This document shows positions 49,801 to 59,845 of a DNA stretch of 64,000 nt, piece by piece. The DNA lies in the NCBI RefSeq assembly GCF_000224145.3, contig NC_020172.2:740023-804022 (forward strand). The letters run 5' to 3'. How positions within the stretch are numbered: the stretch's first letter is position 1; every line of letters starts with the position of its first letter. The DNA comes from Ciona intestinalis (Eukaryota > Chordata > Ascidiacea > Phlebobranchia > Cionidae). Position numbers and translations under genes: made by a program. Under the pieces are notes generated by a model, which saw only the letters and a program-made list of their open reading frames with translations, had not been told where the DNA came from and did no database searches.

Positions 49801-51416
49801 TACTAGGGTATATGTGAGGCCCTAGTATATGTGAGTATATATTGTAATATACCGTACAGATATTGACGAATGTACAACTGGTATACACAAATGTCATTCT
49901 TCTGCGAAATGTACGAACACAGCAGGAGCTTTTACATGCGCTTGTAATCCGGGGTATTCGGGAAACGGTCAAACTTGCTCAGGTACATGTTATGTAGATT
50001 TTCGGTAATTAACATCGACGTTTGTTTTATATGCGCTGTTTACACTTTTAATATGTTTACATTGAGTACGTGCTGCAATAGTTAACGGCAATTGCTCAAC
50101 GCTAGTGGTCACTAATGGATTGACCAAATTAACAGCCATACATAAAAACGAAAAAATCAACCAAAAAAATAAAATAATCACCTACAAAGTAGCACACTTG
50201 TTAACTCATAAGCTGGCGCGAGGTGTATGTACACCCGTGTTATAACGTTTGTCGTTTTGCAGCAACGCGAGGATAAAGCAAGTTACATTTATTTAATCAT
50301 TCATCGTTTCTATAAATTATGTTTAATTTTATCTTTTTATTTTCATTGTTCACAGATATAAACGAATGCGCAACTAACTCCTTTTGTAGCGCGAATGCTG
50401 TTTGTTCTAACACAATTGGAAGTTTTACTTGCTCGTGTTCTACTGGCTTCTCAGGCAACGGTGTTGTGTGCATCAGTAAGTTTTATTAACAAGCTTAAAT
50501 GTCGTTTACGTTTGTATGTACAGTAGTTGAAACACACACATATAATGATCTAATAGGAATAGGAAATTCATCTAACTCACCGATGCAAGCGCCTGTAATT
50601 TTAACGTTGCTGGTGACGATTTTTTCTGCAATAACTTTGTTATAAAAGGACTTCGTCCGTTCACCACAAATGGTAATCACTAACCGCCAATTAACAAAAC
50701 CACGAATCATCATATATACATCATAGTTGCATTGCATGTTTAATCTCTAACGAGTCTAACCGAACGATTGATTTGCATGTTAACTGCCATATAGTTTTAT
50801 TTAGAAATTGACTGCAATGTTTCTTTATAAGGCTGGGCTAAATAGCACGAAAACTGATGCTCGCGTTTAACGATTTGGCATATACATAGTGAAAATGCAT
50901 GCGTGTAGTCCGGCACACGTAGCTCATTGGTGATTGATATAGTAGGGTGGGAGAAGATGGGACACCTTAAACACACAATTTCCAAATAGCCTGAATGTGT
51001 TTTAAAGAATTAACAACGGTCTGTTGAAGTCGTAAGGATACGGTTTCATATTTTTTTGAATTTTCTTTGTTTACTACCAAATGAAAAAAGAAAACAAAAT
51101 AATACGGTGTCCCATCTTCCCCCACCCTACTATAGTATAATGTGATAGGCTTATACACTGCCAGGAGATATCCGTATTAGGGCGTGGCATGGTACATATA
51201 AAATTTAAAGTTTGGCTTAAAACATATAAAACTTAAAGTTTAAAAATCTTTACAGACGACAACGTGAAAAACAATCCTTGGCTGCGATTCTTTATGTCCT
51301 ACCCATTCGGAGCCTTCAAGATATTTACGCTTCAAATACCAGTTAACAAAAGACCAAAACTGATGTGCAAACTTCAATACCCTTTTGGATTTCTGAACGA
51401 TCCCAACTGCCCGTAA
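43824..51416 (+). CDS. Secreted 15-EGF protein, paralogue C, lacking ZP domain and TM (14 exons)
   Basis: Exons: 43824-43893, 43955-44074, 45007-45192, 45727-45840, 46065-46187, 46575-46691, 47121-47249, 47555-47677, 48104-48700, 49051-49176, 49394-49516, 49860-49982, 50356-50475, 51256-51416; 743 residues, frame closed throughout. Signal peptide ([19 protein letters not shown]), N-module in the same position as in A and B, EGF1 of the same atypical type (…LFPEGMNCQ against …[10 protein letters not shown]), then 14 mostly calcium-binding EGFs (DINEC, DIDEC, DKNEC). Exon 9 alone encodes five EGFs with no introns. The last exon gives a 53-residue tail ([13 protein letters not shown]...DPNCP) with two Cys and no similarity I recognise. 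No ZP, furin-type site or anchor follows before the next gene, so the product should be soluble. An EGF-only relative beside two ZP paralogues suggests partial gene duplication. Confidence 0.88.
44094..44276 (+). mobile_element. MITE family 1 copy in gene C intron 2
   Basis: TAGTGGAGTGGGGGAAGATG left; the right end is short by about 10 bases (GATGTCCCATCCTACTG). Confidence 0.8.
44455..44640 (-). mobile_element. Decayed MITE, family 2
   Basis: ACAGTGGGACAAGATGCATA start and conserved TTATCGACGCTTTTTTAAAG interior; weak right end near CCCAGCCGTTACCCCG. Confidence 0.4.
44774..44961 (-). mobile_element. MITE family 1 copy, diverged
   Basis: TAGGTGTGGGTGAAAATAGG left, GTTCCATCTTCCCCAACTTA right; about 45 bp before exon 3 of gene C. 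Confidence 0.65.
47306..47493 (-). mobile_element. MITE family 1 copy
   Basis: The left end has lost TAGTAGGG (starts AAAATGGGGGAAGATAGG); right end CCATCTCCCCCACCCTA. Gene C intron 7. Confidence 0.75.
47854..48044 (+). mobile_element. MITE family 1 copy, diverged
   Basis: TAGTCAGGTAGGGAAAAGTT left, CTGTATTTCCCCACCTTA right. Gene C intron 8. Confidence 0.65.
48104..48700 (+). CDS. Gene C exon 9: five EGF modules in one exon
   Basis: 597 nt (199 codons), phase 1-1. Modules start [44 protein letters not shown] and [10 protein letters not shown], each with the six EGF cysteines and a [ST]GNG/GDG-type final loop. Every other EGF in genes A-C has its own exon, so this one looks like intron loss or a duplication that left out the introns. 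Confidence 0.9.
48754..48943 (-). mobile_element. MITE family 1 copy
   Basis: TAGTATGGTGGGGTCAAATG left, TCTAGTTTTTCTCCACCCTA right. Gene C intron 9. Confidence 0.75.
49236..49365. mobile_element. Small inverted-repeat element, CAGTGGCGCAG family
   Basis: CAGTGGCACAGCCAG at the left, CTGGCTGCGCCACAGTG at the right, AT-rich core with TTTTAATAAAAAAATAAA. Second copy of the family at 4820-4949. Gene C intron 10. Confidence 0.65.
49579..49756 (+). mobile_element. MITE family 1 copy
   Basis: Perfect left terminus, internal deletion removing the GATATTTGGATATTATGTG block, right end TCTTCTCCCACCCTAGTA running into a palindrome. Confidence 0.8.
49749..49808. repeat. Perfect 24-bp inverted repeat at the end of a MITE
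   Basis: Arm 49749-49772 begins CCCTAGTATATGTGAGGC; arm 49785-49808 is its exact reverse complement, with a 12-base loop GTGTTTTAAACA. A third partial copy (TATATGTGAGGCCCTAGTAT) follows at 49809-49830. Confidence 0.85.
50085..50300 (+). mobile_element. SINE 3' portion
   Basis: GTGGTCACTAATGGATTGACC...CAGCCATACATAAAAACG, then GCGAGGTGTATGTACACC and GCAACGCGAGGATAAAGC. This uninterrupted copy shows that the two halves at 53530-53711 and 53910-54000 belong together. Gene C intron 12. Confidence 0.6.
50940..51132 (-). mobile_element. MITE family 1 copy, complete
   Basis: TAGTAGGGTGGGAGAAGATG to CATCTTCCCCCACCCTACTA; near-perfect ends. Gene C last intron. Confidence 0.85.
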
Positions 51417-51490
51417 AGATAAGCGGTCTACACGCCATCTAATATACATATATGTACAGACGGAATAGATTTTAGTTTAGTTATAATGTG

Positions 51491-51655
51491 GTAATGTGGG
51501 GTAAGGTGGGACACCTTTAGCATATAGTATCCAAATATCATGATCGTATTGGAGTCGTTGGAATACGGTTTTAAAATTGTTTAAACATTTTTTGTTAACT
51601 GCCAAATGGGACGAGACAATAGAAAGAAAAGGTATCCCATTTTCCCCACCCTAAT
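51491..51655 (-). mobile_element. MITE family 1 copy with internal deletion
   Basis: GTAATGTGGGGTAAGGTGGG left, ATCCCATTTTCCCCACCCTA right; the AATTAACAACGGTC block is deleted. Confidence 0.7.
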
Positions 51656-52485
51656 ATTTACCTTGTTTTCACCGTTGTAGATCTTTAGAGACTTGAAACT
51701 TTCCTTTCGTATACATACACTTTCAATTTACTCAATCACATTCACAATTTGAATCGTACCGTAGAATACACATTTATCTAAATCAACAAGCTTCTAAAAT
51801 GTTCTATTAATGCTCAGTTCACTACAACAGCAACCATCAATAAAGTAATTGCCAGTCCTGACCTAAATTAGAAAATGCTTTACCGTGCGTCCCTTAAGCA
51901 ATTGCTGTGCGCGGGAAACAGTAATTTAGATAAAGAACTGCGCTCATTGCGCGAGAATATGGTGATAAGAAAAACTCTAAAGCCTCAAAAATCCAGTGAG
52001 ATCAGATGAAAGAAAATACTTTTCGTTGAACCTTGTTAGTGATTCACGGTAAGGCAAGAATAACAAAAATAGCATCAATAAAACACAACACACGTATATC
52101 GGCGTCAAATTTCACCTTGCAACTTAACTGTAACGACTATAGGTGTTAAGTTTAAAGCCGAATACATGGCAAAATAAACGTATTTGATATATGCACGGAT
52201 AAAAAGTATCTAATACTGTTGAATGCGTGGACAGAAAAATTGGAACATGTAACACAACTTTAAAAGCAGGGATATTAAAAACTAAACCTTGAGCTAAATA
52301 TTGGGCAAATATTTTTTCTTTATACCTAGGGAAATATAGAAGAATATGCAACAAATAGCTATTAGGATAATTCTAGAATACAAAAGCAAAAAAACAACGA
52401 CGTGAAACGTAGGAATAAGCAATATATCGGCGTCGTAAAACAGCGTGGACTAATTATTTGTAAGTGCTAACTCGACCTGTATTTA

Positions 52486-52672
52486 TAGTACTGTGGGGTA
52501 AAATGAATATACCATTAGAACATAATGTCTAATGTTTTGTAATCGCAAATTTAACAATTAAAAAGGGCTTTTTAGAGTCACGAGAAAACTGCTTTATAGT
52601 TCCATAAAAATCTTTGTTTACCACAAAGTGGACGATGAAAGATATTAAAAACATCTTACTCCAACCTACTAC
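52486..52672 (-). mobile_element. MITE family 2 copy
   Basis: TAGTACTGTGGGGTAAAATG left, CATCTTACTCCAACCTACTA right; interior TTAAAAAGGGCTTTTTAGAGTC typical of the subfamily. Confidence 0.6.
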
Positions 52673-52716
52673 AATTGAAAACAAATTAAAAACGATAAAA
52701 AATGTTGTCTGGAAAG

Positions 52717-55700
52717 TTACTCAAGGCCACCACTGGTTTCGGTGTTATTCAAAGATTCAGCTTCTGGATTGTCTTCCTGATTCTTTTTGTTTTGTTGTTT
52801 TATTCTGTAATGTTTGCAGCATAATCCAACCACCAGTGCTACCGTTGCAATGTAAAGTATCGCTGCTATTGCTATTAACCATGAGTATTCTAATATGTGA
52901 GCCTCAGAAACTTGAGGTTCTTCTTTAAACTCTTTCTGCCATTTATCTCGACTTTCAAGATTCTCTTCTACGCCACCTTCCGGTAGTTCTTCCACAGATT
53001 CGTTACTATCAGAGGGCGCTGTTGCGCTTACTTGTTCAAAACTTCCGTTGGTCGAAATATTTGACGGAACTGTGTGGCGTGGCCTCTGCTGCTGTGGCGT
53101 GGCGTCAGTCGCCTCTCTGTCTAGCTTGCTTGTTGATATTATAGCAGAAAGTGTGGAATTGGACGTTGTATCCGCTAAAGTACTTGTGCTGGTAGGGGTG
53201 GTGGTTGTTGTGTGTACAGTGGTGGTGGTAACGGTCGGACGAGAGGTTGTCTAAAATGAAATCATACAATACAGACATGTTAAAGAAGTTACAATGCCAT
53301 TTTAACACTTTAATTAATTGATAATTTTTACTACTCTAAGTATTGAACATAACATTTAAGGGTTTTTAATTCGCACATCAGATCTTAACTTTCACTTACC
53401 GGTGCGTTCAATTTCGTTTCACTTTTTTGTTTGTGTTTCATCTTTTTAACAATGTAAGGACATGCACCAATTTTTCTTATCTAAATTAAAGGATGATATG
53501 TAAATAATAATAACTACAATAAAATGTGTGAATGTCCAGCGCCGTGGCAAAGTGGTTAGGGCGCGTGTCTGCAATCCAGAGGGGACGGCTTGAAGGCTCG
53601 ACGCTGCTACCATTGGGGCGCAATGGCTTCAACCCAGCGGTCACTAAGGGGTTGTCCAAATTATCAGCCATACATAAAAAATGGAAAAATAATCAGTCAC
53701 GAAGTAGCATAGTATAGTAAGGTGGGGGAAGATGGGACACCTTTTCATTTTATTTTCTCGTCCCATTTGGTAGTTAACAAAGAACATTCAAAGAATTATA
53801 AAACCGTATCCTTTCGACTCGCATACATCGTTGTTAGTTTTTAAAACCTGATAAGACTATTTGGATATTGTGTGCTAAAGGTGTCCCATCTTCCCCACTC
53901 CACTATACATAACTAAGTAAGTTGGAACGAGGTGTATGAAACAGAACACCCGTTCATCGGCCACGCGAGGATAAAGTAATGTCACATTCATTCATTTAAG
54001 TGAATTATACAATCACAGAGTTTCATACATTCGGTAAACATATTACTCAAACGATTATAAGTAAATGAATACCTTTACTATTTTCTTTGCGTAGCAAGCA
54101 GTCACTCGCATCTGACATTCATCACTGTACGTTTTACCATCTGTACCACACACTGTTTCGTTTACATAAGATGAGGTCTCGTCAAAAATAACAGATCTCC
54201 TGAAACGACGTCTCTCGCGATTACGTTGACGATCAGTTCTGTGACGTCTGCGTCTTTTGTTCCCCTAACAAATTTTAGTAACGTATGACCATTTAGGGAT
54301 AGTTTTGATAAAAACATTTTGTTACTTCTACTAGTATGCATATTATAAATAGTATTTTTTACTGTCTGGTTTATAAGAAGCTAATTTATTGCAACGTTTA
54401 ATAAACCATGATAAAGTATTGCTAAATAACAGACGAAACGTTGGAATAAAAATTAGCTTTATATACCGGAGAAACTGAAAAGATGGTTTTAATATATACT
54501 CCTACTAATTAGGCATACGAGTCTTAATACAAACATGCCAACCTTATGTATAACACGATTTTATGTGTGCTGTCAAATGGGCTGTAATGTTTGCAGTGAA
54601 ATTGATCAGAAAGTTCTGTACATAAAGTAATGTGGGGAAGATGGGACAACTTTGGCAAACAATATCCAAATAACCTGATGGTATTTTAAACAATTAAGAA
54701 CAGTCTATAACAGTCGTGAGAATATGGCAGTGAAAGGGAGTGCTTTCTTCCCCCACCCTACAAAATACAAGAAAAAACAAAGCTAAAATATGTTGCAAAA
54801 TAAGGACATACGCGTGGTGTTCCAATAATGTCAAAGCTGGCTGTTCTGTAAAGGCCTTGTGATCTCCCTGGCTTGACGCGCAACTCCTTGAGCTCTTTTA
54901 CGCCATCTAACGACATTATAATCGGCTCATCGAGAATTTCTGGTTCATCGGCGGGAATTGAAGTCGTTGTTGTCGGTGTGGTGGTGGTAGTCGTTTCGGT
55001 CTGGATTTGCCGCGTGTCTTCGACAAAGAGTTGATCCTTGATATCCGGCATCATATTGTAGAGCTGACGTAACGATATTCCACTGATGTGCGCTATGGAT
55101 GTTTGGCTAGAGACCGCTTCTGCATAAAAGTGGCGAATGTAAATTTTACAATGATAACATCGTAAAACTACAATCCTTTATCGGTGGTAAGCACCTACGT
55201 TTTTGCGGCCGTAAAATCGCTAAAACAATATATTTAAAACTACTCCTTCTGTAATTACATTCGATATAGTAGGGTAGGGGAAGATGGGATACTTTTTTAT
55301 TTTCTTTTTTCAACCAATTTGGTAGTAAACAAAGAACATTCTTACGACCCCAGTATGCCGTTGTTAATTGCTAAACGCGATCAGGATATTTTGACTTTAG
55401 TTGCTAAAGGTGTGACGCCCACGTCCATATATAGTAAGGTGTGGAAAGATGGGACACCTTTTACCTCTATTTTCTCGCCCCGTTTAGTAGTAAACAAAGA
55501 ACATTCAACAAATTATAAAACTATATGTCCACGACTCCCATTGACCGTTAGTAATTGTTTAAAACACGATCAGAATATTTAAATATTATGTGCTAAAGGT
55601 GTCCCATCTCTCCCACCCTACTATACTTTAATTATTTAGTGCAGTTTTATATATCATGATGTCCCAGCACTCACAGTAGTTTCCTATTCATATGCTTTAG

Positions 55701-58700
55701 ACCTACAAGGCAAGGCATAGATGACACAGTGAATCTGGAATTTAGATTATAATAGGGTCATTTAGCAGTAGTTGGACCAAAAGTTGTTATACAGACCGAC
55801 GTTGGTTAAACCCATTCACTACCTTATTACAGTTTAACTACACATAATTTCATATTTGATTAGATATATCGTAAAAGGAAAATCTTTACCTTTAGAACAA
55901 AGATGTTCGCATGAACATTCGAAATCATCAGTTCCTATTGGAACACAAACACCTTGAAGACAATAGATGTTTTCACAAGGGTCGTGTGGTTTCTTCTTCG
56001 CAACTTCATCATGTTTATCATTTTCTATATCCAAAACAAAGAATGTTAAAATATATAGTATGGTGGGGAAATATGGGACACCTTTAGCACATGATATCTA
56101 AATATCTCTCTAAACACAGATACGTTAAAATTGTATGCATTGTGATCCGTAATAGCGGCTACTATGACGTCATAGACTGACAATGGAGTTTTGAAACGCA
56201 TGAGCGATTTTACCGGATATAAAATTAATTCAAGTCATAGCGTAAAAATAATTCAAGTCGTAACGTAAAAATAATTCAAGTCGTAGCGTAAAAATATTTC
56301 AAGTCGTAGCGTAAATTTAATTCAAGTCGTAACGTAAATTTAATTTAAGCCGTAACGTAAAAATAATTCAAGTCGTAACGTAAAAATAATTCAAGTCGTA
56401 ACGTAAAAATAATTCAAGTCGTAACGCAAAAATAATTCAAGTCGTAGCGTAAAAATAATTCAAGTTGTAACGTAAAAATAATTCAAGTTGTAACGTAAAA
56501 TTAATTCAAGTTGTAACGTAAATTTAATTCAAGTTGTAACGTAAAAATAATTCAAGTCGTAACGTAAAATTAATTCAAGTCGTAGCGTAAAAATAATTCA
56601 AGTTGTAACGTAAAATTAATTCAAGTTGTAGGGTAAAATTATTTTTTTGTGAGATTAAGATCTAAAAATAATACAACTTGTAATATAAAAATAATGCAAC
56701 TTAATGCATAAAATGCCTTTTTTCTTGTTGTATTTTGACCAGGTTGGGCCCCCATAAGTTTATATGCAAAGTAGGTAGTAATAACCTGGTTTTGTCACAA
56801 TTTCTTCAGTACCAGGCTCAATGCAATATCCAGTATTTCGCATCGTGATTACTTTTTGCTGCTTGCACGAAGCAACTCGCATAGAACATAACGTTGGGTA
56901 GTTTATTCCATCGCTTCCACACAACGGGTTTAAGACTTCGCCTTGTAAGGTAATGTAATGGTTGACTTACGAATATGCATTATTACTTAACAGGGTAGAT
57001 TCGTGCAAACGTTTTTCAACGTGTACTGTCAGGGTATGTATATATATATTAGGGTGAGGGAAAATGGGACACCTTTTCTTTCTATTTTCTTATCCCATTT
57101 CGTAGAAAACAAATAACATTCAAAGAATTATAAAACTGTATTTTCACGACTTCCTTAATCGTATTTAGTTGTTCAAAACACGATGAGAATATTTGGATAT
57201 AGCATGCTGAAGGTGTCCCATCTTTCCCCACAGTACTATACACATTTATATTAAACAACATTTTAATAAATTTTAGCCTGTGTTAATTCGACTATAATAA
57301 GGTTGACGTTTTGATTTGACATGGACTCGCATACTTATAATAAAATAAAATAAAACTGCCTTTTATGGGTTTATCATCAGACATGGGAAAATTAACTTGA
57401 TACACAGATTTACGGACATTATACACGCTGTACAATAAGAGCCACTGGAAGCGCAATACACTTTTGAGTGCTCCTATCACCTTACAGTCTAATCCCATAC
57501 AGTGTTTCAAGCTTACCTGCGCAGTTCAAAGCGTTGCAAATTGAGATTTCCGAATCGTACCCAGAACCCGTTTCGGGTTCGCCGACTGGATGTGAACCTG
57601 AAATACACGCGGAGCAGTGTATACTATAGTATAAAAGAACTCTTGACATGAGTACTACGAACTATCTCTGTTTTGTTGCGATAGCATACAGGTGTATAGT
57701 GGTCTACGTTAAGCTCGACTTGATGATATACCTTCAGTGGTTTGGCATCGACCGACATGCTCTACTTCAATCTCTCTTTGTTCTTGACAAGTCGCATCTC
57801 TAAGATAACATTCGTTGTAGTAACTTCTCCCATCTGTTCCACACACTGTGTATGCAGGCATGTCGCATACTGAAATAAATACCATATTTCAATAATTTTT
57901 TTTCGGGCACTCTGTAGTTCGGCGTTTAAAAGACATTTAACAGCAATTACTTTAACACAGTGTTACGTTTTGGGTTTTCTAATAAATTGTGAGATTGACA
58001 TAAAAATGTTTAACAGATATTCATTCTTCCCTATATATATATAAGTATACTATAAAGTGTTAGTGTAGTGGTCCACGTCATCCCTAAATCCTAGATCCTG
58101 TGACGAAGATATTTTACACAGTCGAATCAAATTCAAAGTATGGAACTTCATATATACCTGTCGTACAAAGACAAGGTCCTTCCTCTGCGTCTACGTCACA
58201 CACGGCTCCAAAACGACACGTGACTCCGCCACTACAAATATCAATGACGTCAGAGCCTGACCCCGAACCCGCATCAGTGGAAAGGTCATGGGGTCGAGCG
58301 CTCGGGGTCATATGCGGTGAAGAACCTGACAGACGTTATGGTTAATTCAACCACAATAACTAAGCCTGGTGTTTTTAAATCTGAAGTGCCGTGAGCTGCT
58401 GTGGGTAAGGAAGTTCACGCAAGCTTGCGAATTGTTCTTTAATTGGTTGTGCTAAAGTGCGTTCGCCGTAAAGCAGCAATTACTTGATTAGAAAAGTTAA
58501 AAATAAAAGTAGCAAGATTTAGATTTCATTTATAGGCAGTTTAAATAGTAGTGGCAAGTAGTTGTACTAGTGGTAATTATAAACGCATCTAATCAGCAAC
58601 GTAAGTTTCTGGTAAATTTTATAGTAGGATGGGGGAAGATGGGACACCTTTTCATTCTATTTTTTCGATCCATGGTAGTAAATGAAGAACATTTAAAGAA

Positions 58701-59545
58701 TTATAAAACCGCATTCTCACGACTTTCATGGACCGTTGTAAACTGTTTAAAAACACGATCAGGATATTTGGATATTTATTGTTTTTGTTGTTTTTTTTAA
58801 TTGGATATTTAGTAATGTTTTTACTGCCTTAATTGCCAACCCTTAAACACGCACCTCTTTCGCATGCTCCAACTTTAAATACAGTGATTGGGAATTGGCA
58901 TCTGCACGCTGCTAATCTCAGCTGACATTCATTATTATACGTTCGCCCATCCGAACCACAAACCAAGCTATCGGGGTGTGTTCCTACCCCACCGGAGAGT
59001 GATTGACAATGCATCGTACATCTACAAACAACTGAAAATAGAAAATTAACGATCATTACCGAACTTCGTAATTTATAAAACTACATTTGGTAGGTTGGGG
59101 TAAGATGGAATATAATTTCATTTTCTTTTATTGTCCCATTTGGGAGTAAACAAATAACATTTTTTGTTCTAAACTATGTAACCGTATATCCTCACAACTC
59201 TAAAAGAGAGCGTTATTACTTGTGAAAACACGATTAGGATATATACGACATATTATGCGCTAACGATACCCATCTTTAAATCATATACAGTACGATAAAC
59301 ACATTTTTCACAAATAACTATAAGTAACAAACCCTTACCATGGGGTGAAGTTCCTCTGTGTGACCTCCGGTGACCTTGTGGTACGGATACGTCAGACCTG
59401 CTCGACCAACAGATACCCCCATATCTACAATTCGTGGACGAATCACACATCTCGTGCTTATCGAATGATGCAGCTGGTTCCAGCGAGTTCCACCAACATG
59501 TTTCTGTTCTTGCAGCATCGCTGACTATCGACGTATATGGGGTTC
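52717..59545 (-). CDS. Follistatin/Kazal-repeat type I membrane protein, 11 exons, 5' end not found
   Basis: Exons on the minus strand: 59545-59339, 59031-58855, 58325-58158, 57869-57732, 57597-57517, 56941-56786, 56024-55890, 55119-54812, 54264-54073, 53480-53400, 53250-52717; 724 residues with matching phases. Four follistatin-type units: FOLN CRYGGIC + Kazal LVCGSDGRTYNNEC; CRFGAVC + VCGTDGRSYYNEC; CNALNC + LCGSDGINYPTLC; CENIYCLQGVC + VCGTDGKTYSDEC. The fourth is split by about 140 residues holding a Thr run and the basic stretch RRRRHR...RERRRFRR. Between units are Ser-Gly motifs (SGSGSD, GSGYDSE). Then a Thr/Ser-rich stalk, one TM helix (WLIAIAAILYIATVALVVGL) and a 40-residue tail. The plan recalls tomoregulin (TMEFF) or the N-terminal half of agrin, but there is no EGF before the membrane, so I give no symbol. 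Such domains often bind TGF-beta ligands or act as protease inhibitors. Confidence 0.85.
53530..54000 (+). mobile_element. tRNA-derived SINE split by a MITE
   Basis: 53538 onward reads GTGGCAAAGTGGTTAGGGCG (A-box-like D arm), an anticodon-arm-like CTGCAATCCAG, and GGCTCGACGCTGC (B-box-like). The tail GCCATACATAAAAAATGG matches the SINE at 50085. The 3' module GAGGTGTATG...GCGAGGATAAAG resumes only after an intervening MITE (53715-53905). Lies in an intron of the follistatin-type gene. Confidence 0.65.
53715..53905 (+). mobile_element. MITE family 1 copy nested in a SINE
   Basis: TAGTAAGGTGGGGGAAGATG to TTCCCCACTCCACTA; interrupts the SINE after GAAGTAGCA, so it is younger than the SINE insertion. 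Confidence 0.85.
54626..54760 (-). mobile_element. MITE family 1 copy with internal deletion
   Basis: AGTAATGTGGGGAAGATGGG left, CTTTCTTCCCCCACCCTA right; the second half of the interior is missing. Confidence 0.7.
55267..55414 (+). mobile_element. MITE family 1 copy, right end replaced
   Basis: TAGTAGGGTAGGGGAAGATG left; ends at GCTAAAGGTGTGACGCCC, after which the next MITE starts within 20 bp. Tandem same-orientation pair. Confidence 0.7.
55432..55623 (+). mobile_element. MITE family 1 copy, complete
   Basis: TAGTAAGGTGTGGAAAGATG to CATCTCTCCCACCCTACTA. Confidence 0.8.
56056..56108 (-). mobile_element. MITE family 1 left-end fragment
   Basis: TAGTATGGTGGGGAAATATG, then TTTAGCACATGATATC, then unrelated DNA leading into the minisatellite. 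Confidence 0.65.
56221..56640. repeat. 23-bp minisatellite, about 18 copies
   Basis: Unit AATAATTCAAGTCGTAACGT + AAA with variants (TCGTAGCGT, TTGTAACGT, AAATTTAATT). Variants cluster: TCG units in the first part, TTG units in the second. Located in an intron of the follistatin-type gene. A decayed inverted fragment (AATACAACTTGTAATATAAA) follows at about 56668. Confidence 0.95.
57047..57238 (+). mobile_element. MITE family 1 copy
   Basis: TATTAGGGTGAGGGAAAATG left, TCTTTCCCCACAGTACTA right. Intron between the exons at 56786-56941 and 57517-57597. Confidence 0.75.
58622..58774 (+). mobile_element. MITE family 1 copy, 3' truncated
   Basis: Left end TAGTAGGATGGGGGAAGATG intact; stops after AGGATATTTGGATATTTATTG, lacking the right inverted repeat. 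Confidence 0.75.
59091..59277 (+). mobile_element. MITE family 2 copy
   Basis: TAGGTTGGGGTAAGATGGAA left; CTAAAAGAGAGCGTTATTAC interior; weak right end (GATACCCATCTTTAA). Confidence 0.55.
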
Positions 59546-59720
59546 CTGCGAGTTTTAAATGAATGAAATTCATTCAATCTTTCCGGTCACTGTAACTTTA
59601 AAACAAATACATTGCACTAGTACAAATATAACAAACTTCCCCCACTGTACGGAACATGTCTTTACAAAACTTTTGTTTCTATTCGAAGTTTAACTTGAAA
59701 ATAATTTAACATAAAAAATT

Positions 59721-59845
59721 GTTTGTGAAAATGAGACAGCTTTTCCTTCTATTTTTTCATTCAATTTGGTAGTAAACAAAGAAAATTTAAATATTCATAA
59801 AATCGTATTATGTGCCAAATGTGTCCTATCTTCCCCCATCCTAAT
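59721..59845 (+). mobile_element. Partial MITE family 1
   Basis: TGAAAATGAGACAGCTTTTC to CTATCTTCCCCCATCCTAATA; interior shortened. Confidence 0.6.

Larger units (their letters stand above)
51417..52716. other. Convergent intergenic region between gene C and the follistatin-type gene
   Basis: 1.3 kb between two stop codons. Contains AATAAA at 51839-51844 (candidate gene C polyadenylation signal), one MITE at 51491-51655 and a family 2 copy at 52486-52672. No gene. Confidence 0.55.

Noticed and set aside
53105..53308. His-rich minus frame (HHHCTHNNHH)
   Set aside because: Out-of-frame shadow of the Thr/Ser-rich stalk exon of the follistatin-type gene.
56221..56640. CRISPR-like array
   Set aside because: The repeats are directly adjacent 23-bp units with no spacers, in a eukaryotic intron: a minisatellite.
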